A stretch of DNA of 9,964 nt from JANXAZ01 sp037446605 (GTDB taxonomy: Bacteria > Pseudomonadota > Alphaproteobacteria > Geminicoccales > Geminicoccaceae), in NCBI GenBank assembly GCA_037446605.1, contig JBBIIE010000129.1, positions 1 to 9,964 on the forward strand. Reading direction: 5' to 3'. Position 1 is the stretch's first letter. Every line of letters begins with the position of its first letter. Positions 1-7,221 of this stretch are shown here, one piece after another. The notes below the pieces were generated by a model. The model ran no database searches. It had not been told where the DNA came from and saw only the letters and a program-made list of their open reading frames with translations. Made by a program: the position numbers and the translations under genes.

Positions 1-2118
1 CTCCTTCCGCTTCGGCAGGAAGAAAGCGGCGCACCAGAGATCGCAGGCGAGCCGCAGCCGCTGCTGCTCCGGGCTCTCCTGCCAGGCGCGGAACGCCCGC
101 CGCTTGGCCTGGACCTCTTCGAGCCGGTCCTCGGGCATGGCGGCGATCGCCTCGAGCCCCGCCGCGAGCTTTTTCAGGAGCTCCGGCACGCCGTGGAAGA
201 AGAGGTCGGTCCCGCGCGCGCCGCGCTCGCTCCGGTTGCGCTTGCGCAGGGCTCTGACCACCGCCGGATCGTCGCCCTCGAGCTTCTCGTAGGCCTCGTC
301 GGGGATGCCGGCCGCGAGCTGCTCCAGGGAAAAGACGCCGAGAAGGCTGTCGCCGCGGCGCACGTGCGGATCGAGGAAGGAGAGCGGCACGCCCGGCACG
401 AGGCTCTCGAGCCAGAGGGCGACCTTGGCGAGCTCGACCGCGCGGCGGTTCTTGTCGACCGCGTAGAGGCAGGAGCGGACGACGTCGCGCAGCGCGCCGC
501 GCCGGGCGGCGGGGGCGGGTTCGGGCTCGCCCGTGCGGATCCGGGCGAGCTCCTGGGCGAGTCGGCGGGCGGCGGCCAGGAGGAAATGACCGGAGCCCGA
601 GGCCGGGTCGACGATCTTGAGCGAGAGGATCGCCCTTTCCTTCTCGGCCGGGCTCGGAGCCGATGCGAGCCGCGCCTCGAGCACGGGCTCGAGCGCGCTT
701 CGGACGAGCTCGCGGACGAGCGGGTCGGGGGTGTAGTAGCTGCCCGTGCTCTTGCGCTCGCCACCCCGGACGAAGTCGAAGCGCGGCGGGTCGAGCGCGA
801 CGACCGGGTGGAGCTCGAGCAGCGATTCGTAGACCGAGCCCAGCTCCTCGACGTCGAGGGCGGAAAAGCGCACCCGCCGCCGCGGGCCCCGCCGCGCCCG
901 CCGGCCGCGGCCCTCCTCGCTCTCGAAGGTCGAGAGGTGGAAGAGGGCCTCGAGGAGCCGGTCGTTGGCGATCCGCGCCTCTTCGAGGTCGGCGCAGGCC
1001 TCGAGGGCGAACAGATCGCCGTCGAGCGCGGCGAGGCCGAGCTTCGCCGCCTCGTCGGGCTCGTCGAGGGCGCGGAAGAGGACGCCGAGGCCGAGCCAGA
1101 GATCGGCGTGCGGGTCCGGCCTTCGGCGCTCGGCCCGCTCGCGCAGCCGCGAGATCCCGTACCAGCGCTCGTAGATCGCGTAGCGCCGGGCCGCAGCCGG
1201 GTCGGCGTCGGGGCGGGCGAGCAGCCGCCGCTCCTCCGCGGTCAAGAGGAAGAGGAGCCGGTAGACGAGCGCCAGGAGCTGGTCGCGACAGGCTTCCGGG
1301 GCGAGCCGGCCTTCGCCGAGGGCTCGGCGGAGCGCGTCGCTCTCGGGATGGGCGAGGAAGCCCGTGCCGAGGATGCGCAGCGCCTCCTCCACACCCTCGC
1401 GGAGCTTCTCGCGGACCCGGCCGCCCTCCTCGATCGCCTTCTGGTACCAGCGCTCGAGCAGGCAGCCGTGCGCGGCACCGGCGTTCGCGGGGAAGCGCGA
1501 GCGGTGCAGGAGGCGGAAGAGCAGGGCGAAGTCGGGATAGAGCTCGTCGCGGGCGATCGCTTCGAGGTCGACCTCGAGGAAGGCTTGCCGGGTGGTGTGG
1601 GGGTTGGCGCGCAGGAGCCGCAGCCGGCGGCCGTTGGTGACGATGCCCCAGAGCAGGTCGGTGCGGTCGAGGCAGGCCTGCAGAAGGCCGTGCGGGGAAA
1701 CGCGCCGCTCGTCCCGCTGATCGAGGTCCTGCTCGAAGGGGACGAGGTGGATCGGCACGACGGGGGCGTCGTCCTCGTCCTCCGTGTGGCTGATCGCGAG
1801 GGTGCCGGACGAGGTGGGCAGGCCACCTCGCGCGAAGCGCGGCGCGAAGCCGAGCTCGCGCAGGAACGGCAGGACCCAGCTCTCGCGGGTGATCCGCCCG
1901 CTGCCGCCCTCACCGACCGCGGCGCGGCGCCGCTCGAAGCTCCGCCAGTGCGAGAGCACGCGGCCGAAGCTCTCCTGGATCTCGTCGGCGAGCCGCACCC
2001 GCTTCTCGAAGCCGAAGGCTTCGGCGGTCTGCCCCTCGATCTTCTCGGGGTCGGTCGCGAGCCGGTCGAGGAGGTCGGGGTCGAACAGGCCGCCTTCGAT
2101 CGCGATGACCGTGCTCAT
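1..2118 (-). CDS. drmMI: Large Eco57I-type N6-adenine DNA methyltransferase, DrmMI-like (C-terminus off window)
   Basis: Predicted to methylate adenine in DNA with S-adenosylmethionine, marking host DNA in an anti-phage or restriction-like system. The frame is open for 706 codons from ATG at 2118 to the left edge without a stop, so the protein is truncated only by the window. Seen directly: a YYTPD element at residues 461-465 before the methylase domain, SAM-binding motif I DPASGSGHF at 504-512, YAVDKN followed by AVELAKVALWLE at about 552-569, and RRGDSLLG near 587-594. The catalytic NPPW/NPPY motif is not yet reached; in this family a long insertion separates GDSLLG from NPPW, and the visible stretch (EGDD near the EAYEKL segment, ADLW-like CDLWCAAFF, PKRKE) fits that insertion. 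The start overlaps the helicase stop as ATGA, indicating translational coupling. The DISARM class 1 assignment rests on family resemblance plus the helicase neighbour; a PglX-like or stand-alone helicase-methylase module is the alternative. Confidence 0.85.
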   Translation of the reverse strand, partial: MSTVIAIEGGLFDPDLLDRLATDPEKIEGQTAEAFGFEKRVRLADEIQESFGRVLSHWRSFERRRAAVGEGGSGRITRESWVLPFLRELGFAPRFARGGLPTSSGTLAISHTEDEDDAPVVPIHLVPFEQDLDQRDERRVSPHGLLQACLDRTDLLWGIVTNGRRLRLLRANPHTTRQAFLEVDLEAIARDELYPDFALLFRLLHRSRFPANAGAAHGCLLERWYQKAIEEGGRVREKLREGVEEALRILGTGFLAHPESDALRRALGEGRLAPEACRDQLLALVYRLLFLLTAEERRLLARPDADPAAARRYAIYERWYGISRLRERAERRRPDPHADLWLGLGVLFRALDEPDEAAKLGLAALDGDLFALEACADLEEARIANDRLLEALFHLSTFESEEGRGRRARRGPRRRVRFSALDVEELGSVYESLLELHPVVALDPPRFDFVRGGERKSTGSYYTPDPLVRELVRSALEPVLEARLASAPSPAEKERAILSLKIVDPASGSGHFLLAAARRLAQELARIRTGEPEPAPAARRGALRDVVRSCLYAVDKNRRAVELAKVALWLESLVPGVPLSFLDPHVRRGDSLLGVFSLEQLAAGIPDEAYEKLEGDDPAVVRALRKRNRSERGARGTDLFFHGVPELLKKLAAGLEAIAAMPEDRLEEVQAKRRAFRAWQESPEQQRLRLACDLWCAAFFLPKRKE

Positions 2119-4991
2119 GCAGCGTCTCCCGCGGTCGGGAAGAGGAGGAAGAGGCCCAGGAGATCGGGCGGGCTGTGCGGTTGGACGCGGAAGCGGCCGG
2201 TCTCGCCGGAAAGCGCGCGGATCCGGCGGTGCTGCTGCTCGAGCGCCGCCGTCCGCGCCCGGGTCACGGGCTCGTGCCAGCGCGGCTGCGCGCGGATCGC
2301 GGCGAGGAACCGTTCGAGCCAGCTCGTGCGCTCGAAGCGGCTCGGTTCGGGGGCGACGGGCTCGGCCCGCCCGAGGAGCTCGAGGCCCGTCGCGTCGAGC
2401 GGTTCGAGGAAGGCGAGACGGTCGGCGTCGTCGAGGGTCGCGGCCACGACCCGGACCTCCTCGGCGAAGCGTTCGGCGCGGCCCTCCTCGAGCGTGTAGC
2501 GCAGGCGGAGCAGGAGGAGCGCCGTGATCTCGCGCACGAGTGGGGTGCGCGCGGCACCGCAGCGGGCGAAGAGCCCACCGTCGCGGCCCTCGAGGGCGAG
2601 GCCGGTGACCCGGGCGGCGAGCCGTTCGACGAAGGGGTGGGTGCGGCCGAGGTGGAGGGCTTCGGGGTCGGCCAGTCGGTCGAAGCAGACCTCGACCGGG
2701 ACCGTGTCGCCGAGCAGGGCCGCGAGCTCCCTCTCCTGTTCGCCCGGGTGGAGGAGGAACCGGTGGGGCCGCGCGGTCGGCCGCAGGAAGCCGCCGAGTC
2801 GCGGCAGCACGATGCGCAGGAAGTGCTCGACCGCGGCCGGATCGCCGAGCACGCGGTCGAGCTCGGCGAGCTCCGCTTCGACCTCCTCGGGCCGGATCCC
2901 TTCCTGGGCGAAGTAGGTGCGGGCCTCGTCTTCGGCCGCGACCGCCCGGTCCCAGGCGGCGAGGAGGGAGCGGGTCCGGTCCTCGTCCTCGAGGTCGAGG
3001 CGGAGCTGGCGGTGGCGGTCGCGGCGCAGGAGCACCGAGGCGACGACCGCATCCAGCACCTCTTCGGCGCCGGCCGGGACCGGTACCGCCACGCCCAGGA
3101 CTTCGCGGATCCGGCGCGCCTTGCGGATCAACACCTCGAGCACCGCGAGGTCGACCTCGTTGTCGGCGCCGTAGAGGACGATCGTCTCGACCACGGGCTT
3201 CGCTTGGCCGAAGCGGTCGACCCGGCCCTCGCGCTGTTCGAGCCGGTTCGGGTTCCAGGGCAGGTCGTAATGCAGGACCGCGTCGAAATGGTCCTGCAGG
3301 TTGATGCCTTCGGAGAGGCAGTCGGTGGCGACGAGGAGCCGGCGCGGCGCGCGGGCGAGCGCCTCGATCCGCTCGCGGCGCACCTCCTCGGCGAGCTCGC
3401 CCGTGACCGAGGCGACTTCGACGCCGGGCAGGGCGCGCGCGAGATGGTCGGCGAGATAGGCCGCGGTCGGCACGAACCGGCAGAAGACGATCGGCGAGAA
3501 GCCGCGCCGGACGAGGTCCTGCAGCTCGCGGATGGCGGCCGCGAGCTTGGGGTCGCGCTGCAGCCCTTCGAGCTCGGCCGCCCGTCGGGCGAGCTCCCGC
3601 AGCCGGCGGCGGTCGGCTTCGGGTAGGGTCGGCGCCTCGGCCTCGAGCGGCGCCGAAGGTGCGAGATCGCTCGTCGGGGTTTCGTCGACCGCGTCGGAGA
3701 CGTCCGGCCGGAACCGCTCGTCGATCGCCTCGGGATCCTCCTCGCCCGCGAGCAGCGCTTCGGCTCCGGCGCGGCGGGTGAGGACGGTCGCGGCGGCGCG
3801 CGGGCTCGAGAGCACACAGCGCAAAAGCGCGATCGCCGCCCAGTGGCGCACGCGCTGGCGGGCGTCGCGGGTACCGCCCGGGCCGCTCACCCGCGCCCGG
3901 CAATGGTCGAGCACCGCCTCGAACAGCCGGGCCTGGTCGGGATCGAGCCGGTACGTGACCTCGCGCGGCACCCGCTCCGGGAACGGGGTCGCCGGGCCGA
4001 GCCAGCGCGCCACGTCCCGACGTCGGCGCTGGACGAGGAAGGGCTTGAGCCGCCGCCGGTCGAGCCGCCCCTCGCCGTCGAACGCCGGGTTCAACAAGCC
4101 GAGCAGCGACCGGAAGCTCTCCTCGATGCCGGAATGCGGCGTGGCGGTGACGAGCACGAGGTGGAGGTCGGGTCGGCGCTCGACGAGCCGGGCGAGGAGC
4201 TCGAAGCGCAGTTGTTGGCCGCGGCTCCGCGCCCCGGCCGGTCGGGCGCAGCCGTGCGCCTCGTCGACGATCAGGAGATCGGGGGCGTCGCGCAGGAAGG
4301 CCTCGCGCTGGCGTTCGCCCTTGACGAAGTCGATCGAGGCCACGAAGCAGTCGGCGAAGGCCCACACGCTCGCATCCGGCCGCGGCAGGCGGCGTTCGAG
4401 TGCGGCCATGGTCGCGGGCTGGATGCGGTCGGGCCGGAAGGCGAACTTCTCCTCGAGCTCGCGGGTCCACTGCTCGACGAGATGGGCGGGGCAGAGGACG
4501 CCGAGCCGGCGCGCGAGGCCCCGATCGACGAGCTCGCGGGCGAGCAGTGCCGCCTCGATCGTCTTGCCCACGCCGACGTCGTCGGCGATCAGGAGCCGGA
4601 CCGGATCGGGCAGGAGCCGGACCGGATCGGGTCGGCGGAGCGCCAACAGGAGCGGTACGTACTGGTAGGGGCGCGGGGTGCAGGAGATCTTGCCGAGCCC
4701 GCGCAACGGGGCGGCCGCGCTGCGCAGGAGGAGGCGGCTCGCCTCGAAGAGCGCGCGTGCGCCCGAGGCGTCGCCGGCGCGCGCCGGATCGGGCAGCGGA
4801 AATTCGGCCGGGTGGATCCTCTCGCGCCGCAGGTCGAGGAGGAGCGCGGCCCCGGCCTCGTCCGGCTCGGTGAGCGGCCGCAGCTCGACGAGGCCCGTCG
4901 CCGGATCGGAACCCACGACGATCCACGGCTTCCCGCGGGCCGCCGCGAGTTTCCCCGGAGCCCAGCGTGCCGCGGCGCCCGCTACGTCCAT
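2115..4991 (-). CDS. drmD: SNF2/DEAH-family helicase, DrmD-like
   Basis: A 958-residue superfamily 2 ATPase of the SNF2/helicase-C type, expected to translocate on DNA in a defence complex. Motifs in order: TPRPYQ at 105-110 (Q-like), Walker A ADDVGVGKTIEA at 136-147, DEAH at 243-246, TATPHSG at 282-288, IVFCRF at 501-506, ATDCLSEGINLQ at 555-566 and QREGRVDRFGQ at 586-596 (motif VI arginines). A region of about 350 residues after the helicase core has no motif I recognise. The start is the ATG at 4991 because GGAGG lies five bases upstream (complement of 4997-5001) and family-like sequence begins there. The frame is open further upstream to 5519, but that part is low-complexity and antisense to the permease. 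The stop overlaps the methylase ATG (ATGA). The helicase followed by a large adenine methylase is the class 1 DISARM gene order (drmD-drmMI), which is why I prefer DrmD to a generic SNF2 protein. Oddity: a seven-residue tandem duplication (121-134) just before Walker A. Confidence 0.88.
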   Translation of the reverse strand: MDVAGAAARWAPGKLAAARGKPWIVVGSDPATGLVELRPLTEPDEAGAALLLDLRRERIHPAEFPLPDPARAGDASGARALFEASRLLLRSAAAPLRGLGKISCTPRPYQYVPLLLALRRPDPVRLLPDPVRLLIADDVGVGKTIEAALLARELVDRGLARRLGVLCPAHLVEQWTRELEEKFAFRPDRIQPATMAALERRLPRPDASVWAFADCFVASIDFVKGERQREAFLRDAPDLLIVDEAHGCARPAGARSRGQQLRFELLARLVERRPDLHLVLVTATPHSGIEESFRSLLGLLNPAFDGEGRLDRRRLKPFLVQRRRRDVARWLGPATPFPERVPREVTYRLDPDQARLFEAVLDHCRARVSGPGGTRDARQRVRHWAAIALLRCVLSSPRAAATVLTRRAGAEALLAGEEDPEAIDERFRPDVSDAVDETPTSDLAPSAPLEAEAPTLPEADRRRLRELARRAAELEGLQRDPKLAAAIRELQDLVRRGFSPIVFCRFVPTAAYLADHLARALPGVEVASVTGELAEEVRRERIEALARAPRRLLVATDCLSEGINLQDHFDAVLHYDLPWNPNRLEQREGRVDRFGQAKPVVETIVLYGADNEVDLAVLEVLIRKARRIREVLGVAVPVPAGAEEVLDAVVASVLLRRDRHRQLRLDLEDEDRTRSLLAAWDRAVAAEDEARTYFAQEGIRPEEVEAELAELDRVLGDPAAVEHFLRIVLPRLGGFLRPTARPHRFLLHPGEQERELAALLGDTVPVEVCFDRLADPEALHLGRTHPFVERLAARVTGLALEGRDGGLFARCGAARTPLVREITALLLLRLRYTLEEGRAERFAEEVRVVAATLDDADRLAFLEPLDATGLELLGRAEPVAPEPSRFERTSWLERFLAAIRAQPRWHEPVTRARTAALEQQHRRIRALSGETGRFRVQPHSPPDLLGLFLLFPTAGDAA
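4590..4631. repeat. Perfect 21-bp tandem duplication inside the helicase gene
   Basis: Two identical 21-base copies stand head to tail at 4590-4610 and 4611-4631. On the minus strand they encode PDPVRLL twice (helicase residues 121-127 and 128-134), ending one residue before the IADDVGVGKT Walker A segment. The length is a multiple of three, so the frame is kept. The identity of the two copies at every third position suggests a recent event or an assembly or strand-slippage product. Confidence 0.95.
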
Positions 4992-5028
4992 GTCGGCCTC
5001 CCCCGCGTTCGACGCACGATCGGCCCCA

Positions 5029-5057
5029 GTGCTACCCAGCCGCCGGGCGATCGCCAA
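5029..5057 (-). promoter_or_regulatory. Candidate sigma70-like promoter for the helicase-methylase operon
   Basis: Read on the minus strand, TTGGCG (complement of 5052-5057) and TAGCAC (complement of 5029-5034) are separated by exactly 17 bases, with the ATG about 38 bases beyond the -10-like box and a GGAGG ribosome site in between. The -35 box matches the TTGACA consensus at four of six positions and the -10 box matches TATAAT at three of six, so this is only a position-supported guess. Confidence 0.3.
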
Positions 5058-5090
5058 GGCACGCGGTTCGCGGCGGCCCCTTGCCCCCTC

Positions 5091-5118
5091 TCGACAGCGC
5101 CTGACCGCCGCTCCTAAC
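5091..5118 (+). promoter_or_regulatory. Weak candidate promoter for the ABC transporter operon
   Basis: TCGACA at 5091-5096 (five of six against TTGACA) is followed after 16 bases by CCTAAC at 5113-5118 (three of six against TATAAT). It sits in the only non-coding gap before the operon and leaves about 30 bases to the GTG start. The -10 box is poor, so an activator-dependent or different promoter is equally possible. Confidence 0.22.
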
Positions 5119-5130
5119 CGTCGGCCGACG
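5119..5130. promoter_or_regulatory. Perfect 12-bp palindrome upstream of the ABC operon, possible operator
   Basis: CGTCGGCCGACG reads the same on both strands. It lies between the candidate -10 box and the ribosome site of the first permease gene, a usual place for a repressor site. It is pure GC-rich sequence, and palindromes of this size arise by chance in such a genome, so the regulatory role is inference only. Confidence 0.22.
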
Positions 5131-5147
5131 CGCGCGAGGAGACGGGG

Positions 5148-6041
5148 GTGCTCGGGGTAATCCTGCGGCGGATCGGGGAAGGGAAGGCGGGGCCGGTCGC
5201 GGTCGTCGTGGCCGCGATCCTGCTCCTCTGGTACGCCGCCGCCGTGGTCTTGAACGCGCCGCAGATCCGCGACCGCTGGGCGCGCGAGGGCCGTGTGGCC
5301 GGCACGGCCGAACTCGTGGCGGAGGCCTGGGCCATGGAGCGGCCGGTCCTGCCCGCCCCGCACCAGATCCTCGAGGAAATCCGCAAGACGACCCTCGGCC
5401 TGCCGGCCACCTCGCGCCGCTCGCTCCTCTACCACGCCTGGGTCACGCTCTCGTCGACCCTCCTGGGCTTCCTGCTCGGCACCGCCCTCGGCATCGTGCT
5501 CGCCGTCGCGATCGTCCATCTGCCGGTGCTCGACCGGGCGCTCCTCCCCTGGATCGTCGCCTCGCAGACCGTGCCGATCCTGGCGATCGCGCCCATCATC
5601 GTCGTCGTGCTGGCGGCGCTCGGCCTCACCGGCCTTCTGCCCAAGGCCCTGATCAGCACCTATCTCTGCTTCTTCCCGGTCACGATCGGCATGGTGAAGG
5701 GCCTGCGCTCGCCCGAGCCGATCCAGCTCGAGCTCTTGAAGACCTGGAACGCGAGCGAGGGCCAGGTCCTCCGCTATTTGCGCTTCCCGGCCTCGCTCCC
5801 CTTCCTCTTCGCGAGCTTGAAGGTCGCGATCTCGATCGCGCTCGTGGGCGCGATCGTGGGCGAGCTCCCGACCGGGGCGGTGGCCGGGCTCGGGGCAAGG
5901 CTCTTGACCGGCTCCTATTACGGCCAGACCGTGCAGATCTGGGCGGCCCTCGTCGTGGCCTCGCTCTTGGCCGCACTCCTCGTCGCGACGGTCGGCCTCG
6001 CCGAGCGGATGGTCCGCGCCCGGCTCGGAGGCGCCCCTTGA
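5148..6041 (+). CDS. ABC transporter inner-membrane permease 1 (NitT/TauT/ThiX-type)
   Basis: A 297-residue permease subunit of an ABC importer in the cytoplasmic membrane. Hydrophobic segments lie at about 16-35, 100-123, 135-158, 165-184, 220-240 and 262-285, with a hydrophilic and probably periplasmic stretch between the first and second. The cytoplasmic EAA loop, which docks onto the ATPase, is visible around 197-219 (KTWNASEG...LRFPASLPF) before the fifth segment. The start is GTG at 5148, supported by GAGGAG six to eight bases upstream at 5136-5141. The conserved permease domain covers roughly residues 95-285. It overlaps the next permease gene by four bases (TTGA at 6038-6041) and is read away from the helicase operon. 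The binding protein two genes on belongs to the NMT1/THI5 group, so the pair probably forms a heterodimeric channel for a pyrimidine-like solute. Sulfonate, taurine or riboflavin-type substrates cannot be excluded. Confidence 0.88.
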   Translation: MLGVILRRIGEGKAGPVAVVVAAILLLWYAAAVVLNAPQIRDRWAREGRVAGTAELVAEAWAMERPVLPAPHQILEEIRKTTLGLPATSRRSLLYHAWVTLSSTLLGFLLGTALGIVLAVAIVHLPVLDRALLPWIVASQTVPILAIAPIIVVVLAALGLTGLLPKALISTYLCFFPVTIGMVKGLRSPEPIQLELLKTWNASEGQVLRYLRFPASLPFLFASLKVAISIALVGAIVGELPTGAVAGLGARLLTGSYYGQTVQIWAALVVASLLAALLVATVGLAERMVRARLGGAP

Positions 6042-7165
6042 GCGTCACGGGCCTCGAACGCCGCGCCGAAGCCGGGACGGGGGCGCTCGTCGCCACGATC
6101 GCCGCGCTCTTCTTGCCGCTCGGCGCGGCCGGCTGGTGGTTCGCCCACCCGACCGCTTTCTTTCTGGTCCTCGTTCTCCTCCTAGCCGCGGCGGTGACCC
6201 GCGGGCGGCCCGCCGGATGGCTGCCCGGCCTCGCCCTCGCGGTGGCCGTGCTCGCGGCCTCGGCCGCCCCGCTTCTCGTGATCGACCCCGCTGACCCGCC
6301 CGGGCTCGCCGCCCCGGGGCTCTGGCTCCTCCTCCTGGCCCTCGTCCTCGCCGCCTTCCGTGCCATGGCGCTTCTGGCTGCCGCGACCGCCGGGCGGGGT
6401 CCGGCGGCCCTCCTCGTCCCGGCGCTCTTCGGGATCGGGGTCCTCTACGTCTGGGAGCTCCTGGTCCGGGGCTTCGGCATCCCGGGCGTGCTCTTGCCGC
6501 CGCCCTCGGCGGTGGGGCGGGCGCTCGTCGCGAACGTCGAGCTCCTGCGCGCCGATTTCGTCCAGACCTTCCTGCGCGCCGTCGTCCCGGGCTGGGCCAT
6601 GGGCTGTGCCGCGGGCTTCGCCGTGGCGCTGTTGGCGGACCGGATCCCCTTCCTCGCCCGCGGGCTCCTGCCGCTCGGCAATCTCGTGGCGGCCCTTCCG
6701 ATCGTCGGGATCGCGCCGATCCTCGTCATGTGGTTCGGCTTCGATTGGCAGTCGAAGGCCGCGGTCGTGGTCGTCATGACCTTCTTCCCGATGCTCGTGA
6801 ACACGCTCGAGGGTCTGCGCGCCGCGGGCCGGCTCGAGCAGGATCTCATGCGCTCCTATGCGGCCTCGTACCTCGTGACCCTCTTGAAGCTCCGGCTGCC
6901 GACGGCCGCCCCCTTCGTCTTCAACGCCTTGAAGATCAACAGCACGCTCGCCCTGATCGGCGCGATCGTCGCCGAGTTCTTCGGCACGCCGATCGTGGGG
7001 ATGGGGTTCCGGATCTCGACCGAGGTCGCCAAGATGGCGCTCGACCTCGTCTGGGCGACGATCGCGGTGGCGGCGGTTTCGGGCTCGGCGTCCTACGGGC
7101 TCCTCGCCCTTCTGGAACGGCGGCTCACCTTCTGGCATCCCTCGTTCCGACGGGTGGCGGGCTGA
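6038..7165 (+). CDS. ABC transporter inner-membrane permease 2 with extra N-terminal membrane region
   Basis: A 375-residue second permease of the same importer. The conserved part begins near residue 125 and has the family's LLPPPSAVG element at 152-160, then membrane segments, an EAA-type loop at about 268-293 (YAASYLVTLLKL...LPTAAPF) and a typical ending (LALIGAIVAEFFG at 304-316). This is the usual 250-residue permease. In front of it are about 120 residues with roughly four additional hydrophobic segments (about 16-36, 38-54, 62-82 and 93-117), absent from standard SsuC/TauC/ThiX proteins. The start is TTG at 6038 overlapping the previous stop (TTGA); GGAGG at 6027-6031 supports it with a six-base spacing. 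The two permeases differ clearly in sequence, so the membrane part is probably a heterodimer. A 56-base gap separates it from the binding-protein gene. No ATP-binding subunit is encoded next to it. Confidence 0.88.
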   Translation: MSVTGLERRAEAGTGALVATIAALFLPLGAAGWWFAHPTAFFLVLVLLLAAAVTRGRPAGWLPGLALAVAVLAASAAPLLVIDPADPPGLAAPGLWLLLLALVLAAFRAMALLAAATAGRGPAALLVPALFGIGVLYVWELLVRGFGIPGVLLPPPSAVGRALVANVELLRADFVQTFLRAVVPGWAMGCAAGFAVALLADRIPFLARGLLPLGNLVAALPIVGIAPILVMWFGFDWQSKAAVVVVMTFFPMLVNTLEGLRAAGRLEQDLMRSYAASYLVTLLKLRLPTAAPFVFNALKINSTLALIGAIVAEFFGTPIVGMGFRISTEVAKMALDLVWATIAVAAVSGSASYGLLALLERRLTFWHPSFRRVAG

Positions 7166-7180
7166 GCCGCGCGTCGCGGC
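7166..7180 (+). other. Small intercistronic hairpin before the binding-protein gene
   Basis: GCCGCG at 7166-7171 and CGCGGC at 7175-7180 form a perfect six-base stem with a three-base CGT loop, starting at the first base after the permease 2 stop codon. There is no T-run, so it is not a classical terminator. Intercistronic stems before binding-protein genes often protect the message from decay or allow separate expression levels; that role is inferred here. Confidence 0.35.
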
Positions 7181-7221
7181 GACGCCGGTCCGACAGGTCC
7201 CGTCCGGGAGAGGAGGCGAGG

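Noticed and set aside
193..2499. Open plus-strand frame of 768 codons antisense to the methylase and the end of the helicase gene.
   Set aside because: Glu/Gly/Ala/Arg-rich without family motifs; it mirrors the minus-strand genes, which carry clear catalytic motifs. Long antisense frames are expected at this GC content.
3843..5117. Open plus-strand frame of 424 codons opposite the helicase.
   Set aside because: No recognisable domain, low-complexity composition, and it lies opposite the conserved helicase motifs.
4992..5519. N-terminal extension of 176 codons for the helicase.
   Set aside because: Sequence is Arg/Asp/Gly-rich, antisense to permease 1 and the intergenic gap; ATG 4991 has a proper GGAGG site.
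6182..7138. Minus-strand frame of 318 codons opposite permease 2.
   Set aside because: Highly charged Glu/Arg/Asp/Gly composition, typical shadow of a hydrophobic plus-strand gene.
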